From positions 1 through 37,385 of the forward strand of contig NZ_AKJM01000066.1 in the NCBI RefSeq assembly GCF_000282335.1: 37,385 bases of DNA. The letters are read 5' to 3'. The translations under genes were made by a program, and so were the position numbers. The notes under the pieces were generated by a model. That model ran no database searches, was not told the DNA's origin, and saw only the letters and a list, made by a program, of their open reading frames with translations. Positions 7,907-15,505 of this stretch are shown in pieces (the stretch's first letter is position 1; each line of letters opens with the position of its first letter). The stretch is from Pseudomonas sp. GM48 (GTDB lineage: Bacteria > Pseudomonadota > Gammaproteobacteria > Pseudomonadales > Pseudomonadaceae).

Positions 7907-8569
7907 TTGTCTGATCATTCTGTTTTCAACTCGACTTACCGTGCCTTTCTGTTCGACATGGACGGCACCGTCCTGACCTCCATTGCTGCCGCCGAGCGGG
8001 TCTGGACAACCTGGGCGGTGCGTCATGGTGTCGATGTCGAAACCTTCCTGCCGACCATTCACGGCGCCCGCGCCATCGATACCATCAGGCGCCTGGGGTT
8101 GCCCGGGGTGGATGCCGAGGCCGAAGCCGCCTGGATTACCGAAGCGGAAGTCGAGGATGTCGACGGGGTATTTGAAGTAGCTGGCGCAGCGGACTTTCTC
8201 AAATCACTGCCGGCTCATCAGTGGGCCATCGTCACTTCCGCGCCACGGGAACTGGCGTTGCGACGGATGGCGGCGGCGGGGATTCCCGAGCCTGAGGTGC
8301 TGGTGACTGCCGAGGACGTAACAGCCGGCAAGCCCGATCCAGCGGGGTACAAACTCGCAGCCAGGCGCCTGGGCGTCGAGCCTGCGCAATGTCTGATTTT
8401 TGAAGACGCCACGGTGGGGATTCTGGCGGCCGAGGCGGCGGGGGCGGATTTGATGATTGTCACGGCGACCCATGAGCAGCCGATCGAGACGTCCCATGCG
8501 ACGTTGGCAAGTTATGAGTCGGTGCGGGTTCAGGTGGATGCCGCAGGTCTGCGCCTGCACGCCATCTAA
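7907..8569 (+). CDS. HAD-superfamily hydrolase (phosphatase)
   Basis: A 220-residue haloacid-dehalogenase hydrolase of the beta-phosphoglucomutase/sugar-phosphatase type. Motif I is DMDGTV (nucleophile and acid/base Asp), motif II is IVTSAP, motif III is the Lys in AGKPDP, and motif IV is FEDATVGI. An alpha-helical cap lies between motifs I and II. It probably removes phosphate from a small metabolite; the substrate cannot be read from the sequence. Translation starts at a TTG, since the next in-frame ATG lies inside the catalytic DMDGT motif; GCGAGG sits 8 bases upstream. A REP pair begins directly after the stop codon. Confidence 0.9.
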   Translation: MSDHSVFNSTYRAFLFDMDGTVLTSIAAAERVWTTWAVRHGVDVETFLPTIHGARAIDTIRRLGLPGVDAEAEAAWITEAEVEDVDGVFEVAGAADFLKSLPAHQWAIVTSAPRELALRRMAAAGIPEPEVLVTAEDVTAGKPDPAGYKLAARRLGVEPAQCLIFEDATVGILAAEAAGADLMIVTATHEQPIETSHATLASYESVRVQVDAAGLRLHAI

Positions 8570-8660
8570 TGTGGGAGCGGGCTTGCTCGCGAAAGCGGTC
8601 CATCATTCAAACAACATGTCGACTGAAAGGACGCCTTCGCGAGCAAGCCCGCTCCCACAG
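8570..8660. repeat. REP pair (family A) abutting a stop codon
   Basis: A head-to-head REP pair starts at the first base after the HAD gene's TAA and ends just before the 3' end of the convergent methyltransferase-like gene. It sits between convergent genes and can serve both transcripts as a terminator or stabiliser. Confidence 0.92.
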
Positions 8661-8677
8661 GGGGATGAGTGTTCCAG

Positions 8678-9337
8678 TCAGTAAAGTCCGGGAACCAGCC
8701 GCCAGGAGCGGGCGCAATAGGCTTCGTATTCGATGCCGAACTGCGCCTTCAGCAAAGCCTCTTCCGAGTGAATCCGGGCAATCAGCGGGATCAAGGTCAA
8801 GGCTGCCAGCAACAACCCAACCCCCGAACGAAAGGCCAGTGCCCAGCCCACGGCGATGACCATCATCCCCAGATAGCTGGGGTTGCGCAGGTTACGGTAA
8901 ATCCCCTCGGTGACCAGCTGATGCCCCGGCTGGATGGCCACCAGCCCGCTGAAGCGCTTGCCCAGCACAAACACCGGCCACAACCGCAGCGCGCCGCCCA
9001 CGATGAACAGCAGCGCCCCGAGCCAACGCACGCCCTCACCACCGAAAGTCCAGAAATCGATGCGGTCGGTATAGGCCGGCAGAAAGCCGCTCAACACACC
9101 GATCACGCCGAAAGCCGGGAGGACCCAGCGATTGGCCCGGTCTTCGCGTTCCCCCGAACTCAGGTTGACCTCGGTGAACAGTGATGCGATGGCCATGACC
9201 AGGGTGGCCAGGGCAACGACGACCAGAGAACCGTGGCTGAAATAAGCCGCGAAGCCACCCAGCCCCCAGATTGCCAGGGCGAGGTAGGCGAGGGTGCTGA
9301 CGATGGCGAAAAACGCCAGTTTGGCCGAGATTTTCAT
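8678..9337 (-). CDS. Isoprenylcysteine carboxyl methyltransferase-family membrane protein
   Basis: A 219-residue integral membrane protein with about five hydrophobic segments. The C-terminal half carries the ICMT/PEMT pattern: LVTEGIYRNLRNPSYLGMM, which forms the S-adenosylmethionine site, and then SEEALLKAQFGIEYEAYCARSWR. Bacteria have no prenylated CAAX proteins, so the acceptor in such homologues is usually unknown; lipid or small-molecule methylation is possible. The ATG at 9337 is chosen because GGAGG precedes it by six bases, whereas the frame extending to 9358 lacks such a site. It stands alone, downstream of and co-directional with the AraC-type regulator. Confidence 0.88.
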   Translation of the reverse strand: MKISAKLAFFAIVSTLAYLALAIWGLGGFAAYFSHGSLVVVALATLVMAIASLFTEVNLSSGEREDRANRWVLPAFGVIGVLSGFLPAYTDRIDFWTFGGEGVRWLGALLFIVGGALRLWPVFVLGKRFSGLVAIQPGHQLVTEGIYRNLRNPSYLGMMVIAVGWALAFRSGVGLLLAALTLIPLIARIHSEEALLKAQFGIEYEAYCARSWRLVPGLY

Positions 9338-9409
9338 GGTGCCTCCAACAGCTGCCACCGTTATGTTCAGTGTAGATAGCGATCACTCCCGCGCAGGGCG
9401 AGGGCGCGA

Positions 9410-10354
9410 TCAAGCCACCTGCGCTCTTGCGTTGCGCCGAATCACCTGTGGCGGTTGTCCGAACACCCGCAGGAATGTTTCACGCATGCGTCGTCGATCA
9501 CTGAACCCGGTTTCCAGGGCGATCTGGTCGAGGGTCAGGCGTCCGCGTTCAAGCATCTGTCGGGCCGCTTCCAGGCGCAGGTTTTCGATGGCCTTGGCCG
9601 GCGATTGCCCGGTTTCGGCGCGAAACGCCCGGCTGAATTGCCGAGGGCTGAGGTTGGCCACTTGCGCCAGTTGCTCCACCGAAAGCGGCTGTGCAAGGTG
9701 TTCCCGGGCGTAGCCGAGTACGGTTTGAATGCGATCGGATTTAGGCTCCAGCTCCAGCAGCGCCGAGTGCTGCGACTGGCCGCCAGCGCGGCGGTGGTAC
9801 ATCACCAGTTTCTGTGCCACCGCCCGGGCCAGCTCGGCGCCGTAGTCCTTTTCGACCATGGCCAATGCGAGGTCGATACCCGCTGTCATGCCGGCGGAGG
9901 TCCAGATCGAACCGTCGATCACATAGATGCGATCGGCTTCGACCTTGATCGCCGGAAACCGCGCTTGCAGTTCCCGGGCATAGGCCCAGTGAGTGGTGGC
10001 CCGCCGCCCGTCCAGCAAACCGGCCTGGGCCATGACGAACGCCCCGGAGCAGATCGACGCCGTCCGGCGTGCCGTGTTGATGCTGGCCCGCAGGTAATCC
10101 AGCACAGCCTCGGGCGCCTGTTCGACGATGGCGTCGCCACCGACCACGATCACCGTGTCGAACACGCGCCCGTCGAATGCCTCCGTGCCGACGCTCAAGC
10201 CGCCGGAGGCCCGCAGGTTGTGTCCGTTTTCGGACAGCACGCGCACGTCATACAGCGTCTCTGCGGCACTGAAATTGGCGTACTCGAACACCGGCATGGC
10301 GGCCAGTGCCATGGACTGGAAACCCTCGAAAACCACGAACGCCACGCTGATCAT
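9410..10354 (-). CDS. GlxA-family AraC-type transcriptional regulator (DJ-1/PfpI + HTH)
   Basis: A 314-residue regulator with an N-terminal DJ-1/PfpI-like amidotransferase fold (about 1-190, with the nucleophile-elbow sequence SICSGAFVMAQAGLLDG) and a C-terminal AraC/XylS double helix-turn-helix (about 215-310, ending with LETGFSDRRRMRETFLRVFG). This architecture is typical of GlxA-type regulators, several of which respond to nitrogenous metabolites. It is divergent from an SDR gene with a 124-base shared promoter region that contains tandem 11-base repeats next to a good -35/-10 pair, which suggests the regulator acts on that SDR gene. The effector is unknown. Confidence 0.93.
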   Translation of the reverse strand: MISVAFVVFEGFQSMALAAMPVFEYANFSAAETLYDVRVLSENGHNLRASGGLSVGTEAFDGRVFDTVIVVGGDAIVEQAPEAVLDYLRASINTARRTASICSGAFVMAQAGLLDGRRATTHWAYARELQARFPAIKVEADRIYVIDGSIWTSAGMTAGIDLALAMVEKDYGAELARAVAQKLVMYHRRAGGQSQHSALLELEPKSDRIQTVLGYAREHLAQPLSVEQLAQVANLSPRQFSRAFRAETGQSPAKAIENLRLEAARQMLERGRLTLDQIALETGFSDRRRMRETFLRVFGQPPQVIRRNARAQVA

Positions 10355-10383
10355 GGATCTGTCCTCAAACGGTTGTGTCCGAA

Positions 10384-10405
10384 AAACGTACTTTAAACGT
10401 CATTT
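10384..10405 (+). promoter_or_regulatory. Tandem 11-bp repeat, candidate AraC-type operator
   Basis: AAACGTACTTT is followed immediately by AAACGTCATTT, a direct repeat of 11 bases (9 of 11 identical, about one helical turn). It abuts and slightly overlaps the -35 of the promoter at 10404-10431. AraC-family activators bind direct repeats next to -35, so this is a candidate site for the divergently encoded GlxA-type regulator. Confidence 0.45.
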
Positions 10406-10431
10406 GAGACAGTAGAAAGTCCCTTTATAAC
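10404..10431 (+). promoter_or_regulatory. Predicted sigma-70 promoter for the SDR gene
   Basis: TTGAGA and TATAAC are separated by 16 bases and lie about 50 bases upstream of the SDR start codon. The -35 touches the tandem AraC-type repeat. Confidence 0.5.
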
Positions 10432-10478
10432 GGTCTGCACCCGGCGAATCTCTCGCCTCACCGTAGAGGAATTGCACC

Positions 10479-11270
10479 ATGGCTCTTTCATCCAAAGGCA
10501 CTGCACTGATCACCGGCGCTTCTTCGGGCATTGGCGCGGTGTATGCCGATCGCCTCGCCCGGCAGGGTTACGACCTGATCCTGGTGGCCCGCAGCCAGGC
10601 CAGACTCAATGCCCTGGCCAGCCATTTGAGCGACGAAACCGGGCGCACCGTGGAAGTGGTTGCCGCCGACCTGACGAACAAGGTGGATTCGCTGCGGGTC
10701 GAACAGATCCTGCGCAGCGACGCCAGCATCACCCTGTTGGTCAACAATGCCGGGGTCGGCGGCGTCATGCCGCTGCTCGCCAGTCCAGTGGACGACATGG
10801 ACACGATGATCAACCTCAATGTGACAGCGTTGATGCGCCTGGCCTATGCGGCTGTACCGGGCTTCGTCGCCCGGGGCAGCGGCACCGTGATCAATATCGC
10901 CTCCATCGTCGCCATCGCCCCGGAAATCCTCAACGGCGTGTACGGCGGGACCAAGGCGTTTGTCCTGGCACTGAGCCAGTCGATGCAGCATGAACTGGCG
11001 GACAAGGGCGTACGCATCCAGGCGGTGTTGCCGGGGGCGACCGCCACCGATTTCTGGAGCGAGGCCGGCAACCCGGTGGAAAACCTGCCGAAAGAAATCG
11101 TGATGTCCGCCGAAGACATGGTCGATGCCGCGCTCGTTGGCCTGGCGGCCGGCGAAGTGGTCACCATTCCGGGCCTGCACGATGGCAGCCAGTGGGACCG
11201 TTACGAAGCCCAGCGCCGGACGCTGTCCGGGTTGTTTGGCAACTGCGCAGCAGCGCCGCGTTATCGCTGA
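10479..11270 (+). CDS. Short-chain dehydrogenase/reductase (SDR)
   Basis: A 263-residue classical SDR. It has the nucleotide-binding motif TGASSGIG (12-19), NNAG (89-92), catalytic Ser142, and Tyr155/Lys159 in VYGGTK. It reduces a carbonyl or oxidises an alcohol with NAD(P)H; the following region VARSQARLNAL has an Arg suited to NADP(H). The ATG is preceded by GAGGAA. It is divergent from the GlxA-type regulator and about 100 bases upstream of the PLP enzyme, so the two enzymes may be co-transcribed through the hairpin at 11322-11354. The substrate is unknown. Confidence 0.93.
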   Translation: MALSSKGTALITGASSGIGAVYADRLARQGYDLILVARSQARLNALASHLSDETGRTVEVVAADLTNKVDSLRVEQILRSDASITLLVNNAGVGGVMPLLASPVDDMDTMINLNVTALMRLAYAAVPGFVARGSGTVINIASIVAIAPEILNGVYGGTKAFVLALSQSMQHELADKGVRIQAVLPGATATDFWSEAGNPVENLPKEIVMSAEDMVDAALVGLAAGEVVTIPGLHDGSQWDRYEAQRRTLSGLFGNCAAAPRYR

Positions 11271-11321
11271 GACGGTCGCCCCGAGGCCGGGTGAACTAAG
11301 CTTGGGAGAGAGGACTGTTCA

Positions 11322-11354
11322 CCACCGGCTCGCAGGAGTTCGACGAGCCGGTGG
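11322..11354 (+). promoter_or_regulatory. Intercistronic hairpin whose loop copies the downstream RBS
   Basis: An 11-bp perfect stem (CCACCGGCTCG / CGAGCCGGTGG) encloses an 11-base loop beginning CAGGAGTTC. The same nine bases CAGGAGTTC form the true ribosome-binding region directly before the ATG of the next gene at 11373. There is no U-tract, so it is not a standard terminator. It could be a translational control element or a processing or stability hairpin. Confidence 0.55.
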
Positions 11355-11372
11355 CGTGTAACAGGAGTTCAT

Positions 11373-12305
11373 ATGCTTCACATCCGAACGCCTTTGATCC
11401 TGCACCCTGGCCTGTCGACCCCGACCCGGCGTATCTGGCTGAAACTGGAAAACCTGCAACCCAGCGGCTCGTTCAAAATGCGCGGCATGGGTTTGCTGTG
11501 CAGCCGGGCGGCGGAGCAGGGCAAGCGCGAAGTGGTCTGTCCCTCCGCCGGGAACGCGGGGCTGGCCACGGCCATGGCTGCAGCCCGTCTGGGGCTCAAG
11601 GCATGCATCGTGGTGCCGCATACGACTCCGCAAAGCACCCGGGCGCGGATCAGCAAGACCGGCGCCGAGGTGATCGTGCACGGCAAGGTCTGGGACGAAG
11701 CCAATCAACGGGCACAGGAACTCGCCCAGGACCCGCGCAGCGAATTCGTGCCGGCCTTCGACCACCCGGTGTTGTGGGAAGGGCACAGCACAATAGTCGA
11801 TGAAATCCTCGAAGACTGTCCGCAGGTCGATGTGCTGGTGACCTCGGTTGGCGGTGGTGGCCTGTTGGCGGGGCTGCTCACCGGTCTGATCCGTCATGGA
11901 CGCACCGATTGTCGGCTCATTGCCTGCGAAACCGAGGGCGCGGCATCGTTCGCCGCGGCGATGGCGGCCGGGCACCCGGTCAAACTGGCGAAAATCGACA
12001 CCGTTGCCACGTCCCTGGGTGCCGCGCAAGTAGCCGCGTGGCCGGTCAGGCACATTGGCGATTTCCCCCATGAATGCGTTGTGCTCAGTGATGATGAGGC
12101 GATCATGGGCGTGGTGCGTTACGCCAATGATTTGCGTCAGTTGGTCGAGCCGGCGTGCGGAGTTTCATTGGCGATTGCCTACCTGAATCACCCGGCGATT
12201 GCCGATGCCCATGACGTGGTGGTCGTGGTGTGCGGTGGGGTGAGTATCAACGCGCAACTCGTGGCCGGGTGGGCACGCTTGTCCACTGGCACGCAGGCCA
12301 GGTAG
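11373..12305 (+). CDS. PLP-dependent serine/threonine dehydratase-like enzyme
   Basis: A 310-residue fold-type II PLP enzyme. The PLP lysine is in SGSFKMRG (about residue 36), the substrate loop is PSAGNAGLA, the phosphate-binding glycine loop is SVGGGGLLAG, and the cofactor-N1 region is VVVVCGGVSIN. The single catalytic domain without a C-terminal ACT-like regulatory domain and the CGG motif match the mammalian-type L-serine dehydratase branch rather than long biosynthetic IlvA. The expected reaction is deamination of serine or threonine to pyruvate or 2-oxobutyrate. AGGAG lies 7 bases before the ATG. It follows the SDR gene and may be co-transcribed with it. Substrate specificity is inferred from the family. 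Confidence 0.9.
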   Translation: MLHIRTPLILHPGLSTPTRRIWLKLENLQPSGSFKMRGMGLLCSRAAEQGKREVVCPSAGNAGLATAMAAARLGLKACIVVPHTTPQSTRARISKTGAEVIVHGKVWDEANQRAQELAQDPRSEFVPAFDHPVLWEGHSTIVDEILEDCPQVDVLVTSVGGGGLLAGLLTGLIRHGRTDCRLIACETEGAASFAAAMAAGHPVKLAKIDTVATSLGAAQVAAWPVRHIGDFPHECVVLSDDEAIMGVVRYANDLRQLVEPACGVSLAIAYLNHPAIADAHDVVVVVCGGVSINAQLVAGWARLSTGTQAR

Positions 12306-12358
12306 GGCTGGAAACGCTATCCCGGTGTCACAAGCCCCACTGCTGGCGATGATGGTCC

Positions 12359-12679
12359 TCAGTGATCGGCGGCAACGCCTTCCTGAACGAGGATGGCGCG
12401 GGCCAGGTCTTCGTCGCTTGCGTTGTTGAGGGCGGGATTGTCCTGACGGATTTTTTTCAACACCGCCTCCAGATAAGCACCACGAATCGCCCCACCACTG
12501 GCGACGAAGCTGGAGGCGTCATCCCGGGCGGGAATCATGAGTTTGTGGTCTTTGAACGTCGAGTACAGCGAGGCGGAAACCCCGGCCGAGGTGGCGACAT
12601 CTTCGGCATCCACTTTGGCCAGAACGGAACCTGCGGGCAAACAAAGTACCAGCGATGAAATGATAAGCAGACGGCGCAT
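12359..12679 (-). CDS. DUF2388 domain-containing secreted small protein
   Basis: A 106-residue protein with a Sec signal peptide (RRLLIISSLVLCLPAGSVLA, predicted cleavage before KVDAED) and a short mature domain rich in Ser/Ala/Asp. The patterns ARDDASSFVASGGAIRGAYLEAVL and the C-terminal DLARAILV match DUF2388, a family seen mainly in Pseudomonas and of unknown function. The start at 12679 is decided by GGAGGA 8 bases upstream and by the signal peptide; the frame extends further upstream without support. It is convergent with the PLP enzyme gene. It is likely periplasmic. Confidence 0.88.
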   Translation of the reverse strand: MRRLLIISSLVLCLPAGSVLAKVDAEDVATSAGVSASLYSTFKDHKLMIPARDDASSFVASGGAIRGAYLEAVLKKIRQDNPALNNASDEDLARAILVQEGVAADH

Positions 12680-12872
12680 GACGGTGTCCTCCGACAGCAT
12701 GAAGCATAAGGGAAGTACCACATAATTTAGGATGCGCGGCGGTCGCCGAGAGTTCCCCAGCACCGTCGACCGTGTGCTGGCGCGCCTGAACGACCGATGA
12801 TCAGTGTTGGTGCTGCCCGTCGGCCATCGGGTCTATGCTGGGGAGTGCGCCTATCGCCATCGGAGAACTCTG

Positions 12873-13469
12873 ATGATCACCGTACGCACTGCCTGCCTGC
12901 TGGCCGATTACAAACGCTGGGCCAATCAGCGCCTCTTCGACAGCCTCGCGGCGCTCCCACCGGGCGAAGTCAAAAAAGAACGGGTGTCGGTGTTCAAAAA
13001 CATGATCGGTACCCTCAATCACGTCTACGTGGTGGATTGCATCTGGCGGGCGCACCTTGAAGGCCGGGGACATAACTTCAAGACTTCACACGATCTGCTG
13101 CATGCCGATCTGTCCGAACTGCGCATGGCGCAAAAAGAGATCGATCGCTGGTATTGCGACTGGAGCGCCCGGCAAACCGATGCCTCCCTGGACAGGTCCG
13201 TGGAGTTCACCTTTGTCTCGGGCGAAAGCGGCATCATGAGCGCCGGCGCGATGCTGCTGCACGTGGTCAACCATGCCAGCTATCACCGTGGCTGGGTGGT
13301 GCAGATGTACTTCGAGATTCCGGCCATGCCACCGGTGACCGACATGCCGGTGTACCTGCGCGAATCCGAGCCGTTCCTGTTCCGCCCCGTCAATGTGCCG
13401 GTGGTGGAACCGCCATGTGCTGTGCAATTTTCCAACGCAACCAGCGTTCTGCCGGATCGTTATCGTTGA
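12873..13469 (+). CDS. DinB-family putative metal-dependent protein
   Basis: A 198-residue protein with the DinB four-helix-bundle pattern. The metal-binding triad is visible as His50 (GTLNHVYVVD), His134 and His138 (LLHVVNHASYHRG). The opening LADYKRWANQRLFDSL is typical of the family. DinB-like proteins bind a divalent metal and some act as thiol-dependent transferases or hydrolases; the role of this one is unknown. The start at 12873 has CGGAGA 7 bases upstream. The last 30 or so residues beyond the fold look variable. No operon partner is evident. Confidence 0.9.
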   Translation: MITVRTACLLADYKRWANQRLFDSLAALPPGEVKKERVSVFKNMIGTLNHVYVVDCIWRAHLEGRGHNFKTSHDLLHADLSELRMAQKEIDRWYCDWSARQTDASLDRSVEFTFVSGESGIMSAGAMLLHVVNHASYHRGWVVQMYFEIPAMPPVTDMPVYLRESEPFLFRPVNVPVVEPPCAVQFSNATSVLPDRYR

Positions 13470-13538
13470 CCCCGTTCCAAAGGATCTCCCACACGGGATC
13501 GCCAGCGAGCAAAAATGCTGCGTACGGCATCAATCAAC

Positions 13539-13627
13539 TGTGGGAGCGGGCTTGCTCGCGAACGCTGAGTGTCAGACAACATCAAGGCGACTGAACGTCC
13601 GCATTCGCGAGCAAGCCCGCTCCCACA
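13539..13627. repeat. REP pair (family A)
   Basis: A head-to-head REP pair between the convergent DinB-like gene and the DUF6124 gene. Its right end reaches almost to the DUF6124 stop codon. Confidence 0.92.
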
Positions 13628-13638
13628 CGTTCGGCGCT

Positions 13639-14001
13639 TTACTCAGGCGGATCAAGTCGATCCAGCGCCCGGTTCACTGCCAACTCACCCAGCATGATGA
13701 CCTGTGCAATGCCCAGCAGTGTGTTGCGGTGCGAGCCCTCAAGAAAACCCGCCAGATCGTTGGTCATCACATTGGCCGAGGCCAGTGATTCGCAGGCGTG
13801 GGCCAACAGGGTCTCGGTGTCGATGTCGGGGTTGATGGTGAACATCGTGGACGGTTTGTGGGGCGTGGCCATGATGTTGGCGGCGGGGTTGAGGTAGTGA
13901 TTGAGGGCGCGCTCGGCCGCTTCGTGGAATTGCTTGGAGTCGGGGCTTTCGTAGGGGGAGGCTGGATCGGTTTCTGGCGGGTTGGGTGTTGGTTTGATCA
14001 T
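13639..14001 (-). CDS. DUF6124-family small protein
   Basis: A 120-residue soluble protein. The patterns DSKQFHEAAERALNHYL, MFTINPDIDTETLLAHA and a C-terminal helix GIAQVIMLGELAVNRALDRL match the DUF6124 family (older annotations use DUF3077), which occurs in multiple copies in Pseudomonas and has no known function. The N-terminus is proline-rich and probably disordered; the rest looks alpha-helical. The ATG at 14001 is preferred with CTGGAG upstream. The frame remains open through the structured leader up to 14187, so a longer 182-residue product is formally possible. Such paralogues often follow a conserved leader like the one found here. Confidence 0.82.
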   Translation of the reverse strand: MIKPTPNPPETDPASPYESPDSKQFHEAAERALNHYLNPAANIMATPHKPSTMFTINPDIDTETLLAHACESLASANVMTNDLAGFLEGSHRNTLLGIAQVIMLGELAVNRALDRLDPPE

Positions 14002-14215
14002 CGATAGAACTCCAGTACTGTAAAAATTGGAGCCATCACTTTCGCTACCAAACGAAGGGCGGTGGCCATGCACAGGTTGGTAGACCGGAGTACTGGAACC
14101 GGCGCCCCCGAAGAGGCCCTGCGCATGACGACCATAAAAGCAGCAACTGCTTGAAGTGGCGCTACGCGCAGTACTCCGGGCTACCAAACCCGATCGCTGT
14201 TTTTCAGCGACCGGC
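14002..14215 (-). promoter_or_regulatory. Structured leader of the DUF6124 gene
   Basis: The 5' region holds a long-range inverted repeat: 14077-14095 and 14169-14187 pair over 19 bases with one mismatch (TTGGTAG.CCGGAGTACTG), enclosing 73 bases. A 10-base direct repeat GCTACCAAAC (14044-14053 and 14180-14189), another AGTACTG-containing copy near 14013, and a small hairpin (TCGCTG/CAGCGA, 14194-14210) add structure. From memory, similar leaders precede other members of this family in Pseudomonas; that is recollection, not a search. It could be an RNA regulatory element or a mobile or recombination-related repeat. Confidence 0.5.
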
Positions 14216-14397
14216 TAACGATAAAGCCCGGACCCAAGACGCGTAAGCCGGCGGATTCTGGCGTACCCGTAGGCAATGACGCAAGGCGTTGTAGCTTTCA
14301 TCAAGTTACGCTGACAGCCGTTAAACAAGGGCGGTCAGTCGATGTTTAATGTGCGGTTGTCACGACAAAAACATGGCTTTGGGCTGAGCACGAAACC
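14216..14397. other. Intergenic stretch without recognised gene
   Basis: About 180 bases between the DUF6124 leader and the next REP pair. No convincing ORF with a ribosome-binding site is present on either strand. It presumably contains the DUF6124 promoter, but I could not fix -35/-10 boxes. Confidence 0.4.
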
Positions 14398-14488
14398 TGT
14401 GGGAGCGGGCTTGCTCGCGAAGAGGGAGTGTCAGTGACATCAATGTTGCCTGACCTGCCGCTTTCGCGAGCAAGCCCGCTCCCACAGG
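14398..14488. repeat. REP pair (family A)
   Basis: A head-to-head REP pair whose right arm ends two bases before the stop codon of the minus-strand LysR gene at 14490. Confidence 0.92.
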
Positions 14489-14489
14489 T

Positions 14490-15389
14490 TTATGGGGTGG
14501 ATTCAGGCTCGGTCAACATTTTGCGGAATGTCTCCACCAGCGGCCGCAAATTGATCCGGTGCCACGCCGCCCACAATGGCGTGGTGAAGCAAATCCATGG
14601 CACTTCCCGCAGCACCACCCCCGGCGGGGCGTTGCGGCTCAGGCCTTTCTGGATCATCGCGATGCCCAGCCCCGACGCGACCAGCCCCAGTGCGGTGAAG
14701 GGTTCGGTGGCTTGCATGCGGATATCCGGGGTGAAGCCGGCGCGGATGCAGGCGCTGACGAAGTCGTCGTGGCAACTGGCGTTTTGTCGGTGTTGCACGC
14801 CAATCCACTCCTGATCGGCGAGGTCCGCCGGGGTCAGCACGGTCTGCTGCGCCAGCCGATGGTGCTCGGGCAGGGCCAGCAGCATCGGGTCGTCCAGCAC
14901 CTGGAAACCCAGCAGGTCGGGGTCGTCATCGGTCGGTGGTTCGCTGACCAGGGCGATGTCCAGGCTACGCTGGCGCAAGCCTTCGAGTTGTTCGGCCGAG
15001 CTGAGGTTGTACAGCGCCACGTGCACGTTGGGCCGGTCGACTCGCAACACGCGCAAGGCATTGGGCAGCACGCCAGCGTGCATGGCGTTTTCGATGTAGC
15101 CGATGCACAAGCCGCCTTCCTCGCCGCGGCCCAGACGCTTGCCGAGGGATTCCAGGCGATTGGCGTGGGTCAGCAGGGCGCGGGTTTCGGCAAGGAAGGT
15201 CTGGCCGTCGCGGGTCAGGCGGATGCGTTGCTGGCTGCGCTCGAACAGGGTCAGGCCCAGGCGTTCTTCGAGCTGGGCGATCTGCCGGCTCAGGGGCGAC
15301 TGGGAAATGTGCAGGCGTTCGGCGGCGCGCCCGACGTGTTCTTCCTCGGCGACGGCGACGAAGTAGCGCAATTGGCGGATGTCGATCAT
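14490..15389 (-). CDS. LysR-family transcriptional regulator
   Basis: A 299-residue LysR regulator. The N-terminal HTH is canonical (IDIRQLRYFVAVAEEEHVGRAAERLHISQSPLSRQIAQLEE) and the opening is of the CatR/BenM/CbnR type, a branch that includes many aromatic-catabolism regulators. The effector-binding domain begins near residue 90. The ATG at 15389 matches the usual family start; an upstream extension to 15449 does not. It is divergent from the aldo/keto reductase operon with a 116-base shared region that contains a 24-base LysR-like palindrome, so it is very probably that operon's regulator. The ligand is unknown. Confidence 0.93.
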   Translation of the reverse strand: MIDIRQLRYFVAVAEEEHVGRAAERLHISQSPLSRQIAQLEERLGLTLFERSQQRIRLTRDGQTFLAETRALLTHANRLESLGKRLGRGEEGGLCIGYIENAMHAGVLPNALRVLRVDRPNVHVALYNLSSAEQLEGLRQRSLDIALVSEPPTDDDPDLLGFQVLDDPMLLALPEHHRLAQQTVLTPADLADQEWIGVQHRQNASCHDDFVSACIRAGFTPDIRMQATEPFTALGLVASGLGIAMIQKGLSRNAPPGVVLREVPWICFTTPLWAAWHRINLRPLVETFRKMLTEPESTP

Positions 15390-15427
15390 GTCAGACCTGT
15401 AGGGACTCAAGTACTGCACATTATGTC

Positions 15428-15460
15428 TTGGACGGTCAGATCCTCGCAATCTAGGATCTG
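15428..15460 (+). promoter_or_regulatory. LysR operator overlapping the predicted aldo/keto reductase promoter
   Basis: CAGATCCT and AGGATCTG form 8-base perfect arms around 8 bases (15437-15460), and contain the T-N11-A hallmark of LysR boxes (T15441 to A15453). A promoter TTGGAC-N18-TAGGAT (15428-15457) coincides with the palindrome, so binding could repress or reposition polymerase. Confidence 0.5.
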
Positions 15461-15505
15461 CTCAACGGTCATCACTGACCCCTGACTACTGACGAGGAAT
15501 CATCC

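Noticed and set aside
14002..14187. Extension of the DUF6124 protein upstream in frame to 14187
   Set aside because: Kept only as a note: the extension translates the inverted-repeat leader, is Ser/Gly/Cys-rich, and the ATG at 14001 has its own ribosome-binding site and matches the family start.
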